Source: Candidatus Stahliibacteriota bacterium (GTDB lineage: Bacteria > Hydrothermota > Tepidihabitantia > B3-TA06). Taken from it: a stretch of DNA of 11,479 nucleotides. The translations under genes and the position numbers were made by a program. This document shows positions 6,246 through 11,479 of the stretch, piece by piece (within the stretch, counting starts at the first letter, position 1; each line of letters begins with the position of its first letter). Where the stretch lies: the NCBI GenBank assembly GCA_030592225.1, contig JAUVJT010000052.1, positions 1 through 11,479 of the forward strand, written 5' to 3'. The notes beneath the pieces were generated by a model. That model was not told where the DNA came from. It ran no database searches and was given only the letters and a program-made list of their open reading frames with translations.

Positions 6246-7028
6246 TCAAAACTTTTGAATTGAGCTGTAAAGAAAAGGAAGTTTATCGTGTTTTAATCGA
6301 AATTTAGTACCGTGATTGTGCCCCGTTCGGGCATCAAAATCTACATAGATATATCCTTGTTCTATTGCATCTAAGAATTTGTCGAAGTTGAACTCGGTTA
6401 ATATCTTTATTTCCTTATACCAGAAATGTTCCCTACCTTCGATGCGCTTTCTTTCTGCTCGGATATAGAAACAATTCTTGAGTTTTGTACCTGCCTTATG
6501 GAATAAATCGGTAAAGCCCCAGTAGGGTTGAGGATTTAATTCACTTAAACCTACTCTTTTCCTAACGGATTTTAACCATTCAGCATGTTTTTCAGCGATG
6601 GCTTTTGAATTGAAGGAGATTTTAACCTTCTCTTCATCACGGTTAATGATAACGGTAAAACCGCGATCCGAACGAGATGAGCCACTGATTGTTTGACGGA
6701 AGCTCATCTCGGTTTGAGGATATTTGGCCCCAGCCGCTTTATGAAGCCAACCGTACAAGGGAAGAAACACAGCGGGGACAAACTTCAAGGCTCTAGGAGA
6801 TGGTTCCATATGAAAAAGGGTGGTTAATGAAGATGTTCCTATTCTTTGAGTTTTTAATTCCCACTCCCTTGCATTTGGGATAGGTAGGTTATTCTCTTCT
6901 ATTCCAAGTAAATCTTCTAAAGTATTTCCAACACCACCGGCGTTACCTGGTCTAGCGTTAGGTATCCAACCCTGCTCTCTGATTTTCTCGATTCTTTCAA
7001 TAAGATCTTCTTTAGAGAAAGTTTCCAT
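6246..7028 (-). CDS. Type II restriction endonuclease, MvaI/BcnI family
   Basis: A 260-residue cytosolic endonuclease related to MvaI and BcnI, which cut within CCNGG-type sites and share the MutH-like PD-(D/E)XK fold. Family marks seen are GNTLEDLLGI (34-43) with Glu38, ENN-x-P-I-P (45-51), ELK with Glu57 and Lys59, TTLFHMEPSPRA (69-80), and the C-terminal HNHGTKFRL (237-245). Where a MutH-type active site has its second acidic residue, this protein has Asn52 (codon AAT), which is either a subfamily trait or a damaging change. The ATG lies one base after the TAA of the methyltransferase gene (TAATATG), with AAGAAG just upstream, so the two are translationally linked. No controller (C) gene is present. 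AT-rich composition suggests acquisition by transfer. Confidence 0.9.
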   Translation of the reverse strand: METFSKEDLIERIEKIREQGWIPNARPGNAGGVGNTLEDLLGIEENNLPIPNAREWELKTQRIGTSSLTTLFHMEPSPRALKFVPAVFLPLYGWLHKAAGAKYPQTEMSFRQTISGSSRSDRGFTVIINRDEEKVKISFNSKAIAEKHAEWLKSVRKRVGLSELNPQPYWGFTDLFHKAGTKLKNCFYIRAERKRIEGREHFWYKEIKILTEFNFDKFLDAIEQGYIYVDFDARTGHNHGTKFRLKHDKLPFLYSSIQKF

Positions 7029-7029
7029 A

Positions 7030-7947
7030 TTACTTCTTTTTTATCGGCGGTCGCCAGAAATCCAGCAAGTATTCAAAAGTTACACCCATAGTAATATAAT
7101 TACTTGGCCATCCAAAAATACCAATTCGATTCACAATATTCGTTCTATCCCAAATAATAACGTTCCTTAGTTCATAGCCACGTTTCCTCAATTCCTCTAT
7201 TAAGGACACATGAATAGTAATACGTTGATTCTCCCACCACATATCAGGCACATTGATTACGCAATGAGCTTTAGGACGAAGCAAGGGTAAAAGCCCTTCA
7301 TAGATATCGCCCATAGCTTTTGTGTAGTTCTCAAGTTCCATTGTACCAAGGTCTCTTGGATCCTGCGAATACTGTTCGATTTTCCCGAGTTGCTCGTTTT
7401 TTCTGTCTCTTCGTGACTTATTTTTACGCTTTCTGTTTAGCAAGTTAGCGTAGGGGGGTGATGTAAAGATTAAACTAACCGTTTCTTCATCCAAATAATT
7501 AGAAACCATTTTCGCATCGTCTTGAATTGCAACCTGTTTAGAGTTGTTGAGTAAGCTATCTTGGCGTAAGCGGTTACGGCACAAGTCAATATAGTTTTCC
7601 TGAAGGTCAAAACCTACAGCATTTCGATCTGAGTCTTTAGCAGCTACAAGCGTTGTTCCACTTCCAACGAAGGGGTCTAAAACGAGTTCTCCCTTATGGC
7701 TAAATAACTCGATGACCTTTCGAGCTAAAGAAATCGGGAAAGTTGCCGGATGTAGTTTCTTATCCCGAATATCTCTTTTTTCATAGTAGAATTGCCAGAC
7801 GCCTAGTTGACTCTTAAGCCACTCTTTAGCAGTCATACAGTTAATATGAGTAGGACCACAGTTGCAAGTCCTAGTACTTCCGATGTTCAGTCTTTTCGAT
7901 TTGGTTGGCTTCTTCTGAGATACAGTTTTAGTTTCAGGAATATTCAT
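7030..7947 (-). CDS. Type II DNA methyltransferase, probably N4-cytosine
   Basis: A 305-residue S-adenosylmethionine-dependent DNA methyltransferase that should protect the host from the adjoining endonuclease. Visible motifs: HPATFPISL (66-74, motif X-like), DPFVGSGTT (91-99, motif I, SAM binding), acidic GFDL (112-115, motif II) and TSPPY (162-166, motif IV, catalytic). SPPY rather than D/NPPY points to exocyclic N4 of cytosine as target, which fits an MvaI/BcnI-type partner. The order X-I-IV is like gamma-type enzymes. An N-terminal tail with a cluster C28-x-C30-x6-C37 precedes MTAKEW (38-43). The start at 7947 is supported by a promoter whose -10 box ends 6 bp before the ATG, leaving no room for a Shine-Dalgarno. 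It is the first gene of a two-gene operon, the usual order for letting methylation precede cutting. Confidence 0.94.
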   Translation of the reverse strand: MNIPETKTVSQKKPTKSKRLNIGSTRTCNCGPTHINCMTAKEWLKSQLGVWQFYYEKRDIRDKKLHPATFPISLARKVIELFSHKGELVLDPFVGSGTTLVAAKDSDRNAVGFDLQENYIDLCRNRLRQDSLLNNSKQVAIQDDAKMVSNYLDEETVSLIFTSPPYANLLNRKRKNKSRRDRKNEQLGKIEQYSQDPRDLGTMELENYTKAMGDIYEGLLPLLRPKAHCVINVPDMWWENQRITIHVSLIEELRKRGYELRNVIIWDRTNIVNRIGIFGWPSNYITMGVTFEYLLDFWRPPIKKK

Positions 7948-7953
7948 CCAGTG

Positions 7954-7981
7954 AGTATACGACCGTTCCTTTCAGAGTCAA
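7954..7981 (-). promoter_or_regulatory. Sigma70-type promoter of the restriction-modification operon (leaderless)
   Basis: On the minus strand, TTGACT (7976-7981) and TATACT (7954-7959), each 5 of 6, are 16 bp apart. Six bases separate the -10 box from the ATG, so the transcript should begin at or next to the start codon. Leaderless mRNAs are known for several restriction-modification genes. Confidence 0.75.
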
Positions 7982-8004
7982 GCTCTTTGGTTCCTTTAAC
8001 AAAT

Positions 8005-8120
8005 TTGCTTCGTCGTAACGACCCTTCGGCTCGTACTCCTCGCAATGACAGGGCGTAGCAGGCGCGTGAAGTTCGGGCGGGCTGAAATTCCTGGCTTACC
8101 TCTATTTGACAAAGATGTCA
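8005..8120. repeat. Direct repeat copy A (116 bp) flanking hicAB
   Basis: It begins TTGCTTCGTCGTAACGAC and ends TTTGACAAAGATGTCA. It is nearly identical to 9003-9109 apart from a ~9-bp insertion near 8088-8098 and a few substitutions. In the reverse sense it reads GTCATTGCGAGGAG...CGAAGCAA, the form of a widespread class of dispersed repeats in uncultured bacteria. It ends in an inverted repeat, TGACA-AAGA-TGTCA (8107-8120). Confidence 0.85.
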
Positions 8121-8133
8121 GGGGAATTATACT
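8106..8133 (+). promoter_or_regulatory. Orphan sigma70-type promoter at the end of repeat copy A
   Basis: TTGACA (8106-8111) lies inside the repeat and TATACT (8128-8133) just outside it, 16 bp apart. The -35 overlaps the dyad TGACA-N4-TGTCA. The first gene downstream, hicA, starts ~190 bp away and has a promoter of its own, so this could add a long leader to hicA or drive a small RNA. Confidence 0.5.
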
Positions 8134-8186
8134 GGGTCAACTTACGTGTAGAAACGCGCAACCATCAAGGAGGGCCTACCCACCGA

Positions 8187-8203
8187 GATCGGCTCCGCCG
8201 ATC
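8187..8203. repeat. Perfect 7-bp hairpin between copy A and hicA
   Basis: GATCGGC (8187-8193) and GCCGATC (8197-8203) flank TCC. The following GATCAATATCAAA also occurs at about 8955-8967, just before repeat copy B. Confidence 0.5.
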
Positions 8204-8215
8204 AATATCAAAAGT

Positions 8216-8240
8216 CAAAATGCAAAATGCAAAATGCAAA
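8216..8240. repeat. 7-bp tandem repeat CAAAATG, three copies
   Basis: CAAAATG occurs at 8216, 8223 and 8230, followed by CAAA. It lies in the gene-free 7948-8330 stretch, together with copy A, the hairpin and the promoters listed separately. Confidence 0.7.
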
Positions 8241-8260
8241 TTAAGATAATTCCGTAAGCG

Positions 8261-8281
8261 TCGCAATGACAGGGGGTAGCA
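8261..8281. repeat. Partial copy of the direct-repeat family
   Basis: These 21 bases match 8040-8060 of copy A with one mismatch (TCGCAATGACAGGG then G for C, then GTAGCA). The fragment sits 16 bp upstream of the hicA promoter. Confidence 0.65.
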
Positions 8282-8296
8282 CTCCATAGTTTTCGC

Positions 8297-8325
8297 TTGA
8301 CATAAGACCGTTTTTATCTTAGACT
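8297..8325 (+). promoter_or_regulatory. Sigma70-type promoter for hicA (leaderless)
   Basis: TTGACA (8297-8302) and TAGACT (8320-8325, 4 of 6) are 17 bp apart. Five bases separate the -10 from the ATG at 8331, and no Shine-Dalgarno is present, so the mRNA would be essentially leaderless. Confidence 0.6.
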
Positions 8326-8330
8326 ACCGC

Positions 8331-8546
8331 ATGGCTAAACTACCTGTGGTTTCTGGGCCTCAACTTATCAAAGCGCTTGAAAAAGGCGGTTTTAAACTGG
8401 TTCGTACAAAGGGAAGCCATGCAAAACTTCGAAAGGGGAAGGTTCGTACAGTAGTTCCCCTCCACGATGAATTAGATAAGGGAACGTTGCTTGGCATTCT
8501 GAGACAATGCGGAATGTCAAAGGATGACTTGATGAGGTTGTTATAG
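8331..8546 (+). CDS. hicA: HicA-family mRNA interferase toxin
   Basis: A 71-residue toxin of the HicA/YcfA family with a double-stranded-RNA-binding-like fold, which cleaves mRNA and stalls growth when its antitoxin is lost. Family marks seen: the N-terminal V-S-G-x-x-L-I-K-A-L-E-K-G-G-F stretch (7-21), K-G-S-H-A-K-L (27-33) with catalytic His30, and the C-terminal L-x-G-I-L-R-Q-C-G-M (53-62). Length is normal and the frame is intact, so it should be active. The only plausible start is the ATG at 8331. Unlike most hic loci, where the genes overlap or nearly touch, hicB begins 127 bp downstream behind its own promoter. Confidence 0.94.
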   Translation: MAKLPVVSGPQLIKALEKGGFKLVRTKGSHAKLRKGKVRTVVPLHDELDKGTLLGILRQCGMSKDDLMRLL

Positions 8547-8615
8547 GTTCGTAAGCCGACATTCTTTAGATCAGTTTTTCTGGATTATCTAATTCCTTTC
8601 CTTGAAGCGATGGGC

Positions 8616-8643
8616 TTGACAGACAGCGGATTTTCATTAAACT
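8616..8643 (+). promoter_or_regulatory. Separate promoter for hicB
   Basis: TTGACA (8616-8621) and TAAACT (8638-8643, 4 of 6) are 16 bp apart, inside the 127-bp hicA-hicB gap. The expected start near 8650 gives a ~24-nt leader with AGAGGTGAG before the ATG at 8674. Confidence 0.55.
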
Positions 8644-8673
8644 AATACAGTGTATGAAAAAAGAGGTGAGTCC

Positions 8674-8892
8674 ATGACCAAGAAATTTACTGGAGTGGTG
8701 GTAAAGGGAGAGCGCTGGTATGTGGCACACTGTGTTGAATTGGGGGTAGTGAGTCAAGGTAAAACTATCGAGGAAGCCCAGGTTAATCTAAAGGAAGCTG
8801 TTGAGCTTTACCTTGAGGATTCCGATTTTGATGATTTACCCGAAAGCGCAGGGGAAGTGGTGTTCTATCCAATGGAAGTAGCGGTTCCCTGA
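8674..8892 (+). CDS. hicB: HicB-family antitoxin
   Basis: A 72-residue antitoxin of the HicB-like family that binds and blocks HicA. It shows the partial RNase H-like HicB fold: W15-Y-V-A-H-C-V-E-L-G-V-V-S-Q-G (15-29), then T-I-E-E-A-x-x-N-L-K-E-A-V-E-L-Y-L-E (31-48). An earlier GTG (8650) is in frame, but the ATG at 8674 has AGGTGAG directly upstream and gives the usual N-terminus, so I choose it. The protein ends soon after the antitoxin fold. It lacks the C-terminal helix-turn-helix or ribbon-helix-helix domain that longer HicB proteins use for autorepression, so it may not bind its own promoter alone. Confidence 0.93.
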   Translation: MTKKFTGVVVKGERWYVAHCVELGVVSQGKTIEEAQVNLKEAVELYLEDSDFDDLPESAGEVVFYPMEVAVP

Positions 8893-9002
8893 ATCTTTCT
8901 ACAAAGTTTTTATCCCTTCGCCCCAAACCCCACAAAAGATTGTGCGACTGCGCTGATCAATATCAAATATCAAGTTGAAAATATCAAATTTCAAAATCAG
9001 GA

Positions 9003-9109
9003 TTGCTTCGTCGTAACGACTCTTCGGCTCGTACTCCTCGCAATGACAAGAGGGTGCAGGCGCGTGAAGTTCGGGCGGGCTGAAATCCCTCTATTTGACA
9101 AAGATGTCA
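9003..9109. repeat. Direct repeat copy B (107 bp) flanking hicAB
   Basis: A near copy of 8005-8120, including the terminal TTTGACAAAGATGTCA, but without the ~9-bp insertion. It ends one base before the TTG start of the next gene. The 110 bp between hicB and this copy (8893-9002) hold only AT-rich ATCAAAT-type repetition. Confidence 0.85.
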
Positions 9110-9110
9110 T

Positions 9111-9926
9111 TTGTTTTTCCTGCCGTTCATAATGGTAGTTCCGCTGATACTCTGGAACGTGTTGAACGAGCAGATTATAAGCTATATCGGCCAGAGAGGG
9201 TGGGATATAGGGATGGTGGTATTTATCGTTTGCATAGTTGCCGCTTCCATACTGCCATTTGTGGGTACGCTGGCGAGCGTGTTCGGCGGCGGCGGTTACA
9301 ATTACTTCTGGGGCGGCGGCAAAAAGGCGCAGGCGGCGCTGGCAGGGGGTCGTTCAGCCAGTGCCACCGTTGTTGGAATAGGGGAGCACAGCGGAGGCGG
9401 AACCCTGACCATCAACAACCAGCCGGTGCTGAACCTCAAGCTTCAGATAGACGATAACTACCAGAAACCTTACGAGGTGACCTTTGACGTGCTGATGCCC
9501 CGTACCGCCGTGCCCCAGTTTCAGCCCGGGGCTGCTTTTGCGGTCAAGGTTGACCCGGCAGACCCGCAGAGGGTGGTGCTCGATCCTGAAGGCGCATCCA
9601 GTTTTGGCACAGCCGCCGGGGGCAAGCCTGTGGTAGGCGGTGAGGGCTGGACAGAGCTGGATCGCACCCTGCTCAAGCGTGACGGTAAGGACGGCATGGC
9701 CAAGCTGCTGGGTGTTGATGACACCGGCAAGAGCGAGGACTTCAACCCGGTAGTCTTGATGACTTACGAGGTCTACCTGCCCGGGGAGGAGCCTTACACC
9801 TTTTCCAAGGAGGTTCCCATGTCCACCCAGCTGGTCAAGAAGATTCAGACGGTCATCGGCAAAACCTTTTCGACCCGGGTGCATCCCAAGGATTGCGAAA
9901 AGATGCACGTAAACATAACGTTCTGA
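9111..9926 (+). CDS. Two-helix membrane protein with duplicated beta domain
   Basis: 271 residues from TTG at 9111; an in-frame TGA at 9096-9098 excludes earlier starts, and an ATG at 9132 is the alternative. Neither has a Shine-Dalgarno, so the true 5' end may have been lost to the adjoining repeat. Two hydrophobic segments (about 5-17 and 33-57) are followed by a Gly-rich linker. The soluble part holds two similar units. The first (84-158) reads A-T-V-V-G...I-N-N-Q-P-V-L...P-Y-E-V-T...Q-P-G...V-D-P-A-D-P-Q-R-V-V-L-D. The second (197-271) reads A-K-L-L-G...N-P-V-V...P-Y-T-F...I-G-K-T-F...V-H-P-K-D. The first resembles beta domains of the DUF3592/'NDNPVV' type found in bacterial membrane proteins; function is unknown. 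GC-rich composition matches the SPFH operon, not the defence genes on both sides. Confidence 0.8.
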   Translation: MFFLPFIMVVPLILWNVLNEQIISYIGQRGWDIGMVVFIVCIVAASILPFVGTLASVFGGGGYNYFWGGGKKAQAALAGGRSASATVVGIGEHSGGGTLTINNQPVLNLKLQIDDNYQKPYEVTFDVLMPRTAVPQFQPGAAFAVKVDPADPQRVVLDPEGASSFGTAAGGKPVVGGEGWTELDRTLLKRDGKDGMAKLLGVDDTGKSEDFNPVVLMTYEVYLPGEEPYTFSKEVPMSTQLVKKIQTVIGKTFSTRVHPKDCEKMHVNITF

Positions 9927-9966
9927 GGTGTAACACCAAACGAAGCTTATAATTTCGCTTTTTGGG

Positions 9967-9994
9967 TTGACATGGAGGGCTAGATGAATATACT
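9967..9994 (+). promoter_or_regulatory. Sigma70-type promoter for the GmrSD-like gene
   Basis: TTGACA (9967-9972, perfect) and TATACT (9989-9994, 5 of 6) are 16 bp apart. The predicted start near 10001 gives a ~56-nt leader. A perfect dyad GGTGT-A-ACACC (9927-9937), directly after the preceding stop, could be an operator or the remains of a terminator. Confidence 0.72.
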
Positions 9995-10056
9995 ATCATT
10001 AGACGTGGAAATTTCTCGTGAGATGTGAGATATAACCTCAAACAGGAGGAGTTGAA

Positions 10057-11479
10057 ATGGATATACATGCAGATGAAGTGCGCGTCAGTTCATTACTGAA
10101 CAGGGGTGATTTAGTATTCAAGGTACCTGTTTATCAACGCCCCTACAGTTGGAACATTGATCAGTGGGAAGAGCTATGGGAAGACGTTACCGAGAATGCA
10201 TATAACGGAGTCCACTTTATAGGCTCAATCGTTGTTGTAAAAAAAGCTGCAGTTGTAAAAGGATTTAATGAGATGGAGGTTGTGGACGGTCAACAACGAC
10301 TGGCAACGTTGTCAATACTTATATGCGCAATAAGGGATTATCAAGATAGTCTGGGGAATCAAGATATGGTCACACGTCTTAATAGATCATGTCTTGAGAG
10401 CCATACTCATAAAAATCAAAGCAGGAAGCTTTTTTTGGGTCGTCATGATGATAAAGTGTACGAGAGTTTGTTAAAGGGCACAAAAACAGCAGGTCACAAT
10501 ATCCAAAAAGCCTATGACTTCTTTAGAGAAAAAGTTGAAGCAGAAGATGATTTATTAAAGATTACCGATCAATTCACAGAGGGTGTTTCTCTCGTATTAA
10601 TAACTGCCGAGAAACCTGAAGACGCATTTAAGTTATTTGAAACGCTCAACGATAGGGGATTGGAGCTTTCCGCAGTTGATTTGATAAAGAACTACATTCT
10701 AAGTAAAGCGGCAAAACGACATGAGAAACAACTAGATGACGTCATTGAGATATGGGATGCTACTGTTCAACATCTTGATAAGATAGATAAAATGAGGTTT
10801 TTCAGACAGTATTTATTAGCGAACTATCCAGGTAAGAGAACAAAAAGAGCAATGTACGATGATTACAAGCACCATGTAGAAAAGACAAAAGACCTTCCGG
10901 GCTTCATCACAGAGATACGTGATGCCGCAAGACTTTACGAGCAAATTCACGAGTATACTTTTGATGATTCAGAGTTGAATGAAAAATTAAAGGATTTATG
11001 GGATATGAAGGCGACAACCTCATTCATCCTTTTACTCCGACTATTTTCGGATGGATGGTCCCACAAAGATATCCTGAAAGTTATACCTGCAATTGAGTCA
11101 TTCTCGATGAGACGAGCGATCTGTGGGTGGTCTACCTCAGAAATGGATACGCTCTATAACCAGATTACCAATTGGGAGGAAGGATTCACACCTGAAAGCA
11201 TTTGTGAGTTCTTAAAAGAAAAATCACCAACGGATGACGAGTTCAGAGATAAATTTAAGACCAGAGATTTCCGCCAAAACAACCAGACCAAGTATATCCT
11301 TGACCAGTTTGAATACTTCGAGACCTCCAGGGAAAAGAAAATTTCCGACAGAAAGCTGGTTCATATTGAACACATAATGCCGCAAAGAATTAATACACAG
11401 AAGTGCATAAACCAGCTTGGTGGAGACTGGATATCTTACTTAGGGGACGACATTGAGAAACACGATAATTATTTACAGA
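10057..11479 (+). CDS. GmrSD-like type IV restriction enzyme (DUF262-DUF1524), 3' partial
   Basis: The frame is open for 474 residues and runs off the right edge. The ATG is set by AGGAGG 7 bp upstream. The N-terminal DUF262 (GmrS-like, ParB/Srx-fold NTPase) shows V-P-x-Y-Q-R-P-Y-S-W (23-32), H-F-I-G-S-I-V (53-59), the nucleotide-binding D77-G-Q-Q-R81, and F-E-T-L-N-D-R-G-x-x-L-S (194-205). The C-terminal DUF1524 (GmrD-like, HNH/His-Me nuclease) is reached at H436-I-E-H-I-M-P-Q443; the later Asn/His of the nuclease lies beyond the window. Fused proteins of this kind cleave DNA with modified bases (glucosylated hydroxymethylcytosine for GmrSD) or use phosphorothioate marks (SspE). Which signal applies here cannot be told from sequence. 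AT-rich, with its own promoter, it extends the defence cluster. Confidence 0.93.
   Translation, partial: MDIHADEVRVSSLLNRGDLVFKVPVYQRPYSWNIDQWEELWEDVTENAYNGVHFIGSIVVVKKAAVVKGFNEMEVVDGQQRLATLSILICAIRDYQDSLGNQDMVTRLNRSCLESHTHKNQSRKLFLGRHDDKVYESLLKGTKTAGHNIQKAYDFFREKVEAEDDLLKITDQFTEGVSLVLITAEKPEDAFKLFETLNDRGLELSAVDLIKNYILSKAAKRHEKQLDDVIEIWDATVQHLDKIDKMRFFRQYLLANYPGKRTKRAMYDDYKHHVEKTKDLPGFITEIRDAARLYEQIHEYTFDDSELNEKLKDLWDMKATTSFILLLRLFSDGWSHKDILKVIPAIESFSMRRAICGWSTSEMDTLYNQITNWEEGFTPESICEFLKEKSPTDDEFRDKFKTRDFRQNNQTKYILDQFEYFETSREKKISDRKLVHIEHIMPQRINTQKCINQLGGDWISYLGDDIEKHDNYLQ

Noticed and set aside
8045..8257. Small plus-strand frame upstream of hicA
   Set aside because: Lies wholly in repeat DNA, and its product simply translates repeat copy A and the CAAAATG array.
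8650..8673. GTG at 8650 as the hicB start
   Set aside because: It would need a leaderless GTG; the ATG at 8674 has a proper Shine-Dalgarno and the usual HicB N-terminus.
9095..9457. Alternative frame starting ATG at 9095/9105 region
   Set aside because: Arg- and Gly-rich shadow of the membrane-protein gene in another frame, with no conserved features.
9938..9964. Terminator after the two-helix membrane protein
   Set aside because: Only 4-bp pairing (CGAA/TTCG or AAGC/GCTT) precedes the T-run, too weak to support.

Overview
This window looks like a chromosomal fragment of an uncultured, free-living bacterium. A WOR-3/TA06-like or other FCB-related lineage is my best guess. It rests on the secreted propeller protein ending in a Por/FlgD-like sorting domain and on the many short, hairpin-rich intergenic repeats. 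The taxonomy is an inference from style, not from a marker gene. Two base compositions alternate. GC-richer backbone genes (about 1-3334, 4451-5941, 9111-9926) are interrupted by visibly AT-richer genes (3441-4001, 6246-8892, 10057-end), most of which belong to defence or toxin-antitoxin families.

Left part (1-3334, + strand). A 5'-truncated SPFH/SHOCT membrane-scaffold protein is followed after 9 bp, behind a strong ribosome binding site, by a four-helix membrane protein with a cytoplasmic helical tail. The two probably form an operon. Next comes a secreted protein built of seven ~50-residue repeats (a likely seven-bladed propeller), an Asp/Pro linker and a C-terminal sorting domain.

Middle (3389-6245). 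An AT-rich 186-residue protein of unknown function has its own promoter. It is followed by ~450 bp of non-coding DNA packed with hairpins, including an 82-bp element with terminal inverted repeats and a G-quadruplex motif. A convergent aldehyde dehydrogenase lies on the minus strand with a clear promoter. Upstream of it are an array of 11-bp repeats and an AT-rich AAGATTA-type array.

Right part (6246-11479). This is a compact defence island. It holds a minus-strand type II restriction-modification operon (a probable N4-cytosine methyltransferase, then an MvaI/BcnI-family endonuclease), a hicA/hicB toxin-antitoxin pair whose genes appear to be transcribed separately, and the start of a GmrSD-like (DUF262-DUF1524) type IV restriction enzyme that runs off the window. 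The hicAB unit is bracketed by two ~110-bp direct repeats about 1 kb apart. Between hicAB and the GmrSD gene sits a two-helix membrane protein whose soluble part is a tandemly duplicated beta domain.

Nine sigma70-type promoters can be read directly. Eight have TTGAC in the -35 box with a 16- or 17-bp spacer and a TA-rich -10 box beside a gene; the ninth has no obvious gene of its own. The methyltransferase and hicA promoters place the predicted transcription start on or next to the ATG, so both mRNAs may be leaderless. No rRNA, tRNA, CRISPR array, transposase or integrase was found.
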